Source: Rhodospirillaceae bacterium CCH5-H10 (GTDB lineage Bacteria > Pseudomonadota > Alphaproteobacteria > Reyranellales > Reyranellaceae). From it: a stretch of DNA of 34,286 nt. Positions within the stretch are counted from its first letter, which is position 1. Every line of letters starts with the position of its first letter. The stretch covers positions 1 through 34,286 of the forward strand of contig LSKJ01000826.1 of assembly GCA_001557035.1 (NCBI GenBank). The letters run 5' to 3'. This document shows positions 7,720 to 15,720 of this stretch, in pieces. The notes beneath the pieces were generated by a model. That model worked only from the letters and a program-made list of their open reading frames with translations. It was not told the origin of the DNA and searched no databases. The position numbers were made by a program, and so were the translations under genes.

Positions 7720-8481
7720 TCACTTACCGCTGAACTTCGCGGTGCGCTTTTCCAGCCGCGCCTTCATGCCTTCCTGCGCGTCCTGGCTCTTCATCGCGGC
7801 CTGAACCAGTGCGTCGACGTCGTCGTGCTTGATGCCATCGCGGAATTCGAGCTGCTTCACCGTCAGCGCCTTCATGGCCTTGAGCGACAGCGGCGCGTTG
7901 GCCGCCAGCCGGTCGACGACCTTCGAGGCCTCGGTCTCGAGCTGATCGGCCGGCACGCAGCGGGCGATCAGGCCCAGCGCATGCAGCTTTGTCGAAGGCA
8001 GGGGATCGCCCAGCAGCAGCATCTCGCGCGTGGTCACCGGGCCCAGCACTTCCATCAGCTTCTTGGCCAGGAACCAGTTGGGCGCAAGCCCGACCTGGGC
8101 CAGCGACATGCCGAAACGGGCCTTCTGGCTCGCCACCACGAGATCGCAGTGGAGCGCCAGTTCGTTGCCGCCGGCGATGGCGTCGCCCTGGACGACGGCC
8201 ACGACGGGGAGCGGACAGAGTTCGACCGCACGCAGCATCACCTCGATGCCGCTGGCATTGCCGCCGCCGATCGTCTCGCGCCGTTCCGCCATGTCGAGGC
8301 CGGCGCAGAACACGTCGCCCTTGCCGCGGATCACGACCACGCGATCCTCGGGCACGACCGGCGCCTGCAGCGCATCGATCATCTCGCGCATCAGCTCGCT
8401 GTCGAGCGCGTTGCGCTTCTCCGGCCGGTTCATCCAGATGGTTTTGACCGGGCCGTTCTTCTCGATGATGACCTTGCTCAT
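7720..8481 (-). CDS. Enoyl-CoA hydratase/isomerase family protein (crotonase fold)
   Basis: A 253-aa crotonase-superfamily protein. The CoA-binding and oxyanion-hole regions are visible as RPEKRNALDSEL, FCAGLDMAERR and GDAIAGGNELALHCDLVVAS. E107 in GGNELALHCD matches Glu144 of rat enoyl-CoA hydratase. The second catalytic glutamate (Glu164) aligns with L127 in ARFGMSLAQVGLAP, so standard hydration is uncertain and an isomerase, hydrolase or other crotonase reaction is possible. The start at 8481 lies 8 bases after the TctC-type gene stop, so the two are in one operon. The same minus-strand reading frame continues open upstream of the start, but that part is a shadow of the tctC-type gene. Confidence 0.92.
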   Translation of the reverse strand: MSKVIIEKNGPVKTIWMNRPEKRNALDSELMREMIDALQAPVVPEDRVVVIRGKGDVFCAGLDMAERRETIGGGNASGIEVMLRAVELCPLPVVAVVQGDAIAGGNELALHCDLVVASQKARFGMSLAQVGLAPNWFLAKKLMEVLGPVTTREMLLLGDPLPSTKLHALGLIARCVPADQLETEASKVVDRLAANAPLSLKAMKALTVKQLEFRDGIKHDDVDALVQAAMKSQDAQEGMKARLEKRTAKFSGK

Positions 8482-8489
8482 GGCCCCGC

Positions 8490-9461
8490 TCACTCCGGCT
8501 CGATGCCGGCGGCCTTGATCTCCTTGGTCCACCAGGCCGTTTCGGTCTTCACGTAGGCCGCGAACTGGTCGAGCGCGAGGGGAGCGATCTCCATGCGGCC
8601 CTGCGTCATGGCCTTGGCGGTGGCGGGGTCCTTCAGCGCTTCGGCGATGGCGTCGGCCAGGGCCTTCTGCACGTCTTTGGGCGTCGCGGCCGGCGCGAAC
8701 ACGGCCAGCCAGTAGACGAGCGAGTATCCGGGCACCGCTTCGGCGATCGCCGGCAGGTTCGGCGTGACCGTCGTGCGCTTGGGACCGGTCGTCGCGAGAC
8801 CGCGCACGCGGCCGGCCTCGATCTGGGTCAGCGCCTGCGGCAGATCGGGGAACATCACCTGAACCTGACCCGAGGCCACGTCGCCCAGCGCCTGCGGGCT
8901 CGCCTTGTAGGGGACGCGCTCGATCTTCGTGCCGGCGAGCTTGTTGAACATCTCGCCCGAAAGACGCTGCGATGCGCTGGCCTCGGCGTAATTCAGCTTG
9001 CCCGGGTTCTTCTTGGCGTAGTCCACCAGCTCGGCGGTGGTCTTCACCGGCAGGTCGTTGTTCACGACCAGCGCGTTGACGCCCATCACGCAACGCATGA
9101 TCGGCGCGAAATCCTTGTCGATGTCGTAGCTCAGCTTCTTGAACAGGGCGCCGTTGGCGGCGTTCGTCGTGTTGGTGCCCATCAGCAGCGTGTAGCCGTC
9201 GGCCGGCGCAGTCGCGACGGCGGAGGCGCCGAGCTGGCCGCTGGCGCCCGGCTTGTTCTCGATGACGACCGGCTGCTTCAGGATGTCCTGCAGCTTGGCA
9301 CCAAGACCGCGCGCCGTCAGGTCGGTGGCACTGCCGGCGGCGAAGGGAACGACGATCTTGATCGGCTTGCTGGGAAACGCCTGGGCGAAGGCGGCCTTGG
9401 AGAGCGAGCCTGCGGCCATCGCGGCGGCGCCGGCCAGGGTCGTACGACGGTTGAGTTTCAC
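8490..9461 (-). CDS. Tripartite tricarboxylate transporter substrate-binding protein (Bug/TctC)
   Basis: A 323-aa exported solute-binding protein. The signal peptide MKLNRRTTLAGAAAMAAG ends near AAFAQA, with a twin-arginine-like NRRTTLAG. The mature part has the family landmarks FPSKPIKIVVPFAAGSATD, ARGLGAKLQDIL, VVIENKPGASGQLGA, ADGYTLLMGTN and YAKKNPGKLNYA. Bug proteins bind carboxylates in the periplasm and pass them to TctA/TctB membrane subunits. No tctA or tctB is in the window, as is common for orphan Bug genes. As first gene of the operon with CoA transferase and acyl-CoA dehydrogenase, it probably recognises the acid that these enzymes activate and oxidise. Confidence 0.95.
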   Translation of the reverse strand: MKLNRRTTLAGAAAMAAGSLSKAAFAQAFPSKPIKIVVPFAAGSATDLTARGLGAKLQDILKQPVVIENKPGASGQLGASAVATAPADGYTLLMGTNTTNAANGALFKKLSYDIDKDFAPIMRCVMGVNALVVNNDLPVKTTAELVDYAKKNPGKLNYAEASASQRLSGEMFNKLAGTKIERVPYKASPQALGDVASGQVQVMFPDLPQALTQIEAGRVRGLATTGPKRTTVTPNLPAIAEAVPGYSLVYWLAVFAPAATPKDVQKALADAIAEALKDPATAKAMTQGRMEIAPLALDQFAAYVKTETAWWTKEIKAAGIEPE

Positions 9462-9533
9462 GTTTCCTCCTGGGGCCTCTTCCGGCCGGGTTCCGTTTTA
9501 GCGGTCCGGCACGGCAAGGCAAAGGAGGGGGCG

Positions 9534-10496
9534 CTACATGAACAGCTTTTCCGCCTTGCGGTCGGCGTAGAGCCCCGCCACGAACTCACCATAGCCGTTG
9601 TAGATCTGGGTCGGGATGCGCTGGTCGCTGCCCAGCGGCTTCTCGGTCGCCTGGCTCCAGCGCGGATGGGCCACGGCCGGGTTCACGTTGGCCCAGAAGC
9701 CGTATTCGCTGGATTGCAGCCCCTCCCAGAACGTCTTGGGCTTCTTGTCGGTGAACTCGACGCTGACGATCGACTTCACGTTCTTGAAGCCGTACTTCCA
9801 GGGCACCATGAGGCGCAGCGGCGCGCCGTTCTGCTTGGGGATCGGCTTGCCGTAGAGGCCGGTTGCGATGAAGGCGAGATCGTTCATCGCCTCGTCCATC
9901 GCCAGGCCCTCGGTGTAGGGCCACGGGTAGAGGAGGTCGCGCTGCTCGCGCATCACCGTGGGCTTCGATAGCGTCTTCATGACCATGAACTTGGCGCTGC
10001 TGAGCGGCTTGCAGAGCTCGACCAGCGAGCGTACCGGGAAGCCGGTCCACGGCACGATCATCGACCAGGTCTCGACACAGCGGAAGCGGTAGACACGCTC
10101 CTCCAACTGCACTTTGGCCAGAAGATCGTCGATGCCGATCTCGAACGGCTTTTCGACCATGCCGCCGACCTTGATGGTCCAGGGCCGCACCTCGAGCTTC
10201 TGGGCGTCGCGCCAGATGCTCTTGTCGGTGCCGAATTCGTAGAAATTGTTGTAGGTCGTGGCCAGCTTCTCGGCTGTCATCGGCGTCGGCACGCCGTATT
10301 TGTCGTTGCGCTTGGCGGGATACAGTCCGGCGGACGGATCGGCCGACTTGTCCTGTGCCATCAACGGCCCAGGCAGGGCGAGCGAGGCCGCACCGAGCCC
10401 CATCGCCCGCACCATCGCGCGTCGATTGAGAAAGTGGCTCTCCGACGTCGTCTTCGACTCCGGAAGCTCCCAGCCTTTCGTGCGCTTGATCAGCAT
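9534..10496 (-). CDS. msrP: Protein-methionine-sulfoxide reductase, molybdoenzyme subunit MsrP
   Basis: A 320-aa periplasmic molybdenum-cofactor enzyme of the YedY/MsrP family, which repairs oxidised methionines in envelope proteins. It has a Tat signal peptide (NRRAMVRAMGLGAASLALPG, cleavage near LMAQ), the NNFYEFG segment, C140 in YRFRCVETWSMIVPW as the molybdenum ligand, and KFMVMKTL, LMVPWKYGFKNVKSIV and PRWSQATE, all typical of MsrP. The start at 10496 has AGGAG 8 bases upstream. The usual partner gene msrQ, a haem membrane protein that supplies electrons, is neither upstream nor downstream here. Upstream on the same strand are two exported thioredoxin-fold proteins. Confidence 0.95.
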   Translation of the reverse strand: MLIKRTKGWELPESKTTSESHFLNRRAMVRAMGLGAASLALPGPLMAQDKSADPSAGLYPAKRNDKYGVPTPMTAEKLATTYNNFYEFGTDKSIWRDAQKLEVRPWTIKVGGMVEKPFEIGIDDLLAKVQLEERVYRFRCVETWSMIVPWTGFPVRSLVELCKPLSSAKFMVMKTLSKPTVMREQRDLLYPWPYTEGLAMDEAMNDLAFIATGLYGKPIPKQNGAPLRLMVPWKYGFKNVKSIVSVEFTDKKPKTFWEGLQSSEYGFWANVNPAVAHPRWSQATEKPLGSDQRIPTQIYNGYGEFVAGLYADRKAEKLFM

Positions 10497-10602
10497 CTGC
10501 CAAACTCCTGTTACGCCGCGCTCCCTAGATGGGCGCGGCGACGGATGGTCGCAAATCAACCCTGCTCACTGCACTGTGACGCAACGTGACGTAACGAAAT
10601 AC

Positions 10603-11040
10603 TTAAGGCTGCGAATTGGTCACGTCGAGCAGGGTCGGCCACATGACGTCGCGCCAGGCATTGTTGCCGACGGCGGTGAAGGTGATCTGGCCGTTCTGGA
10701 CCAGGAAGAAGCGCGGCGTCTCGGCCCCCTGGGCGATTCCCACCTCGCTCATCAGGAAGGCGTCGAGCACCCAGCGAAGGTCGGCGGGCCAGCTCGCGGG
10801 CTTCAGCAGCAACTGCGGGGTCTTGGCGAACACGACGCGGTAGTCGACCTTCTGGAACACCGGGGCCTGCTTGAACAGCGGCTCCCACTGCGTACGCCAG
10901 ACCTTGCAGGCCTCCGACGTCTCGTCGCCGGCAAAAATCAGGATGGGCTTCTTCGCCCCTTGCGCGGCAGCAGTGCGCGCGAGCATCGGCGCCGCGGCCA
11001 GTCCGAGGCCGCCCGCGATCACAGTACGTCTCTTCAGCAT
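10603..11040 (-). CDS. Exported thioredoxin-fold protein, SxxC form (paralogue of 11108-11542)
   Basis: A 145-aa protein with an export signal (MLKRRTVIAGGLGLAAAPML, cleavage near AAAQ). The first strand and active-site helix read ILIFAGDETSEACKVWRTQW. Where thioredoxin has C-G-P-C-K this protein has S42-E-A-C45-K, so only the second cysteine is present. AETPRFFLVQNGQ near residue 110 matches the cis-proline region of thioredoxins. It shares length and order of motifs with its upstream neighbour, whose Ser position is a TGA codon. The start at 11040 has GGGGAG about 10 bases upstream. Genes on both sides (candidate selenoprotein, msrP) are on the same strand with gaps of 67 and 106 bases, so co-transcription is possible. 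Its partner and reaction are unknown. Confidence 0.75.
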   Translation of the reverse strand: MLKRRTVIAGGLGLAAAPMLARTAAAQGAKKPILIFAGDETSEACKVWRTQWEPLFKQAPVFQKVDYRVVFAKTPQLLLKPASWPADLRWVLDAFLMSEVGIAQGAETPRFFLVQNGQITFTAVGNNAWRDVMWPTLLDVTNSQP

Positions 11041-11107
11041 CGATATACGTCTCCCCTCGTGGCAGATCCCACGAGGGCAATATGGAGCAATGCCGGTCTC
11101 CCGGAAA

Positions 11108-11542
11108 CTAGGCCTTGGTGGCCGTCACTTCCTGGATCTTCGGCCACATCTTGTCCTTCCAGCCGCCGTTGCCGGTGACGGTGAGGACGATCTTGCCATC
11201 CTGGAACAGGATGAAGCGTGGCGTGGCATTGGGGCTCTTCTTGCCGTCTTCGCTTTCGAGGAAAGCAGCCCGTATGGGCCGGGCCGGAGCGGGCCAGCTT
11301 CCTTCGACCATCACAAGGTCTGCATTGGCCGGATGGACGACCTGATAGTCCATCTTCTTGAAAGCGTCCGACTTGAGGAAATCAGGCTCTGACTGGGCAC
11401 GCCAGATCTTGCAGCCGCCTCAAAGTTCGTGACCGACGAACACCAGCGTCGGGCGCCCAGCCTGGGCATTCGCGACGCGGGTCAGTGACGATGCGGAGGC
11501 CATCACCAGGCCACCCACCATCAGAGACCGTCTCTTCAACAT
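11108..11542 (-). CDS. Candidate selenoprotein: exported thioredoxin-fold protein with in-frame TGA in UxxC
   Basis: Reading from ATG 11542 (AGGAG 8 bases upstream) gives an export signal MLKRRSLMVGGLVMASASSL, cleavage near ANAQ, then TLVFVGHEL and an in-frame TGA at 11420-11422 (codon 41). The same frame continues GGCKIWRAQSEPDFLKSDAF to a TAG at 11108, for 144 residues if TGA is read through. The intact paralogue next door has 145 residues. TGA-Gly-Gly-Cys-Lys falls exactly on the thioredoxin C-G-P-C-K motif, and the cis-proline segment NATPRFILFQDGK is kept. No frameshift or other stop occurs, and codon use after the TGA is GC-rich at third positions like its neighbours. A SECIS-like hairpin follows the TGA. 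Alternatives are a recent nonsense mutation (pseudogene) or a sequencing error from TGC. Sec machinery genes are not in the window. Confidence 0.6.
11385..11416 (-). promoter_or_regulatory. SECIS-like hairpin behind the in-frame TGA
   Basis: In the mRNA (minus strand), CUGG (11405-11402) pairs with CCAG (11396-11393) around a CGUGC apical loop (11401-11397). Below a bulged U (11406), GA pairs with UC. An outer GGCU (11416-11413) pairs with AGCC (11388-11385). The apical loop starts after 18 bases from the UGA and has a G in its first two positions. These fit the remembered rules for bacterial SECIS elements, and a bulged U and a loop GU are also found in E. coli fdhF. Stems this short occur by chance in GC-rich DNA, so this is supporting evidence only. 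Confidence 0.35.
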
Positions 11543-11550
11543 GAACCGTT

Positions 11551-11573
11551 CTCCTGTGGAACCATTCCACAGG
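11551..11573 (-). promoter_or_regulatory. Hairpin overlapping the ribosome binding site of the candidate selenoprotein gene
   Basis: On the minus strand CCTGTGGAA (11573-11565) and TTCCACAGG (11561-11553) form a perfect 9-bp stem with a TGG loop. The AGG at the end of the right arm is the first part of the AGGAG Shine-Dalgarno sequence (11555-11551) of the gene starting at 11542. The hairpin could limit ribosome access. It might instead be the end of the upstream EF-G-like transcript, but no T-tract follows. Confidence 0.45.
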
Positions 11574-11637
11574 ACGAATATGAGACGCCGATCCAGGCCG
11601 GAGAAGGACGTTCGGCCCGGTCTCACCGCCTTGTGAC

Positions 11638-13713
11638 CTACGCCGCCTGATGCTTTTTCGTCTCCTCGACGATGCGGTCGGCGGTGCGTCCGGCAAGTTC
11701 CTGCAGGTGGTCGAACTCGGTCCGGAAGCTGCCGATGCCCTGCGTGACCGACCGGATCTCCACGATCATGTCGGCAATCTCGGCTTCGGGCATCAGCGCG
11801 GAGACCTCGTCCCAGCCCGGCCAGCCAGGGCGGGCGTCGTAGCCCAGGAGCTGGCCGCGGCGGCCGGAGATCAGCCGCTGCAGGCGGGGCGTCGAATCGC
11901 TCGGCCCGGTGACGGTGACCTTCAGGATGGGTTCCAGAAGCACCGGCTTGCACTTTGGCATGGCCTCGCTCATGGCGATGCGCGCGGCCATCTTGAACGA
12001 CATCTCGGAGCTGTCGACGGCGTGGTACTGGCCGTCGAACAGTGTCACTTCGAGATCGACCACCGGCTGGCCGAGCGGCCCTTCCTTCAGGTACTCGATC
12101 AGCCCCTGCTCGACGGCGGGGATGAAATTGCGCGGCACCACGCCGCCCACGATCCGGTCGACGAAGCGGAAGCCCGAGCCCCGCGGCAGCGGCTTGATCT
12201 CGACCTTGATGTCGGCGAACTGGCCGTGGCCGCCGGTCTGCCGCTTGTAGCGCGCGTGCTGCTGCGTTCCGGCCTGGATCGACTCGCGATAGGCGACCCT
12301 CGGCGCCGTCGTGTCGACGGCGACGTTGTAGCGGCCGGCGAGCTTGTCGACCGCGACCTTGAGATGCATCTCGCCCTGGCCCTTGAGCAACAGCTCATGG
12401 GTCTCGCTCCGAACCTCGAAGGACAGCGAGGGATCCTCCTCGACGATCTTGTGCAGGGCGCCGGAGAGCTTCACCTCGTCGTTCCGGTTCTTTGCCGAGA
12501 CGGCGAGCGCGAAGACCGGCGCGTCGGCGGCCGGAAAATCGGGCGAGGCGGCGATGCCCGCGGCCCCCAGCATCTGCCCCGACGACAGCGCCTCGACCTT
12601 GGCCAGCGCCACGATCTCGCCGGCGCGTGCTTCGGCGATCTTGTCGAGCCGCTGTCCGAAGGGCCGCAGGATCGTGCCGATCCGCTGGCCGCCGACCGAC
12701 TGGCCCTCGTGCAGCGTGCCGGACCAGATGCGGCAGAGCGAAAGCTTGCCGGCGTGACTCTGGTGCAGGACCTTGAAGCACTCGGCCGTGGCGCCCTCGT
12801 TCGAGGCAAGGGCACGCCGCCGGACCGTCTGCTCGACCACGGGCGTGTCGTGGCGCAGCGCCTTCAGCAGGCGCCGCACGCCGTTCTCGCGGTCGCCAGC
12901 GCCCAGCAGGACCGGCGCGATCTGGTCGGAGCCGAACTCGTCGTGCAGGTCGCGGTAGATCAGCGACTTCTCCGGCGCGATGTCCTCGATGAGCTGCTCG
13001 AGCAGCGTGTCGTCGAACTCCGAAAGGGCTTCCAGCATGTCGCGCCGCGCCTCGGTCTCGCGCGGCAGGATCTCGGCCGGCATCTCGATCAGGTCGGAAG
13101 CACCGCTGCTCCTGTAGCGATAGGCGCGCTCGCTCACGAGGTCGACATAACCCACCGTCTCCTCGCTGCCGTCGGCGGCGGGACGGCGGATCGGCACCTG
13201 GCGCAGCACCAGCTTGCGCTGCGACACGGCCTGCAGCGCCGACAGCATGTCGCGCACGCGGACCTCGGCGGAGTCGATCTTGTTGACGAAGATGATGTGC
13301 GGGATGTGCCGGTCCTCGATGAACTTCAGGAGCGGCGTGAGCGCCATCACCCGCTCGGGCGAGGGCTCGCAGACGACGACCGCCGTATCGCAGACCGCCA
13401 GTGCCGTGAAGGCATCGTTCTGGAACTCGATCGAGCCCGGGACGTCGAGGAAGGTCCACTGGTCGCCGAGGTAGTCGACGGAGGCAATGTTGATCTCGGT
13501 GCCCATGCCGCGCTTGCGCGCTTCGGCGGCTCCGTCGCCCAGAGAGGTGCCCGCGCGGGTCGAGCCGCGCCGGCCGATGGCTCCCGTGGCGTAGAGAATG
13601 CTTTCGAGCAGGCTGGTCTTGCCCGACAGATACGGCCCGCACAGCGCCACCACGCGATGCGCGCCGCTGCCTGGTCTGCCGCCGGTGATGGTCTCCGTCT
13701 TGAACTCGGCCAT
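11638..13713 (-). CDS. Elongation factor G-like translational GTPase
   Basis: A 691-aa protein with the five-domain layout of EF-G. The P-loop is GPYLSGKT (residues 26-33), a switch region reads RGMGTEINIASVDY, the G3 motif is DVPGS (90-94) and G4 is NKID (144-147). Beta-barrel, domain III (GQGEMHLKVAVDKLAGRYNV), domain IV (YRESIQAGTQQHARYKRQTGGHGQ) and domain V (LEPILKVTVTGPSD, LISGRRGQLLGYD) follow. The usual G3 His (DTPGH) is Ser. This DxPGS form is, as I remember, typical of the EF-G-like (FusA2-like) branch in alphaproteobacteria, so it is not the main translocase. The start at 13713 has GGAGG 8 bases upstream. Exact role is unknown. Confidence 0.88.
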   Translation of the reverse strand: MAEFKTETITGGRPGSGAHRVVALCGPYLSGKTSLLESILYATGAIGRRGSTRAGTSLGDGAAEARKRGMGTEINIASVDYLGDQWTFLDVPGSIEFQNDAFTALAVCDTAVVVCEPSPERVMALTPLLKFIEDRHIPHIIFVNKIDSAEVRVRDMLSALQAVSQRKLVLRQVPIRRPAADGSEETVGYVDLVSERAYRYRSSGASDLIEMPAEILPRETEARRDMLEALSEFDDTLLEQLIEDIAPEKSLIYRDLHDEFGSDQIAPVLLGAGDRENGVRRLLKALRHDTPVVEQTVRRRALASNEGATAECFKVLHQSHAGKLSLCRIWSGTLHEGQSVGGQRIGTILRPFGQRLDKIAEARAGEIVALAKVEALSSGQMLGAAGIAASPDFPAADAPVFALAVSAKNRNDEVKLSGALHKIVEEDPSLSFEVRSETHELLLKGQGEMHLKVAVDKLAGRYNVAVDTTAPRVAYRESIQAGTQQHARYKRQTGGHGQFADIKVEIKPLPRGSGFRFVDRIVGGVVPRNFIPAVEQGLIEYLKEGPLGQPVVDLEVTLFDGQYHAVDSSEMSFKMAARIAMSEAMPKCKPVLLEPILKVTVTGPSDSTPRLQRLISGRRGQLLGYDARPGWPGWDEVSALMPEAEIADMIVEIRSVTQGIGSFRTEFDHLQELAGRTADRIVEETKKHQAA

Positions 13714-13825
13714 GACAACGTCCTCCTTCTTCGCAAAAGCGCAGAAGCTCCGGACGGAAGTCTCGGATGAGGTAGCGCGTCCGAACGTTCAGCCGGAGCG
13801 AAGCTCACTTGTCATGGAAATGCTT

Positions 13826-13866
13826 TCACCCCCGCCCAGGCGAGTCAAACGACCGGGCGGGGGTGA
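13826..13866. terminator. Perfect 12-bp inverted repeat between aspC-type and EF-G-like genes
   Basis: TCACCCCCGCCC (13826-13837) and GGGCGGGGGTGA (13855-13866) are exact reverse complements with a 17-base spacer. It lies 17 bases after the aminotransferase stop on the minus strand, where a terminator would be expected. No T-tract follows, so it is terminator-like rather than a classic intrinsic terminator. Confidence 0.45.
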
Positions 13867-13882
13867 ATTAGGTCAACAGTGC

Positions 13883-15127
<1,245 letters not shown>

Positions 15128-15213
15128 CTAGTCGCGACGCAGGGTTTCCGCAAGGCGACAGGCTGGTATTTATCGTCAGGCGGGCCGTACCGCCGCTAGG
15201 GCAAAGGGGTGAC

Positions 15214-15720
15214 ATGAAGTTGCTGTTCGTACCGCTGCGGCCGCTGATCTCGCCGGCCTTCATCGCCCTGGTGAACGTGGCCATCCTGATCCCGATGGTG
15301 CTGACGATCATCGACGTCATGAAGAGCGTGAACCGGCATGTCGACACCCACGAGCCGGTGACGATCACCTCCACGATCGCGCTGATCATGATCGGCTGGG
15401 GCGTGGCGCTGGAGGAGCGCGCGGTGATCCGCAAGCGGTTCGGCGTGACCGGCCGGGCGGACGAGGCTTGGCAGGTCCATCTCGACGAGATGTGTCATGA
15501 ATACGGGGTCGCCCAGCTCGTGCTGGGTCTGTTCGCCGAAATCGCGGTGGCGATGATTAGCCTGCCCGACCGCATCGTGAACACTGTCGGCTACGAATAT
15601 TCGCTCCTGACGCTCGCCGTCGTCCTGATCGCCGTCGGCGCACTCATTCAGGCGAGGCACGTGTTCGCACTGATCTCGGCCCTGTGGCGCCACAGGCGCG
15701 GCGGCGACGCGCCCGTCTAG
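15214..15720 (+). CDS. Predicted inner-membrane protein, unknown function
   Basis: A 168-aa protein (MKLLFVPLRPLISPAFIALVN...). Four hydrophobic segments are seen at about residues 13-32 (FIALVNVAILIPMVLTIID), 48-62 (ITSTIALIMIGWGVAL), 95-118 (GVAQLVLGLFAEIAVAMISL) and 128-150 (YSLLTLAVVLIAVGALIQA). A cytoplasmic-looking charged loop EERAVIRKRFGVTGRADEAW lies in the middle and an RHRRGG tail at the end. The family is not recognised. The start ATG 15214 has AAAGGGG about 6 bases upstream; the frame is open further up but without support. It is divergent from the aminotransferase and convergent with the transglutaminase gene, sharing CTAG as both stop codons. Confidence 0.7.
   Translation: MKLLFVPLRPLISPAFIALVNVAILIPMVLTIIDVMKSVNRHVDTHEPVTITSTIALIMIGWGVALEERAVIRKRFGVTGRADEAWQVHLDEMCHEYGVAQLVLGLFAEIAVAMISLPDRIVNTVGYEYSLLTLAVVLIAVGALIQARHVFALISALWRHRRGGDAPV

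Noticed and set aside
11108..11353. The part after the TGA as an independent 81-aa gene starting at 11353
   Set aside because: No ribosome binding site before this internal Met, and it would cut a thioredoxin fold in half; the frame is continuous with the part before the TGA.
11420..11953. The upstream open frame ending at the TGA read as a separate 177-aa protein
   Set aside because: Its first part is out of frame with, and antisense-like within, the EF-G-like gene region; only the part from ATG 11542 has a ribosome binding site and resembles the paralogue.
11650..13770. A 706-codon plus-strand open frame opposite the EF-G-like gene
   Set aside because: Shadow of the real gene; repetitive Arg/Ala/Leu/Asp composition and no recognisable domain.
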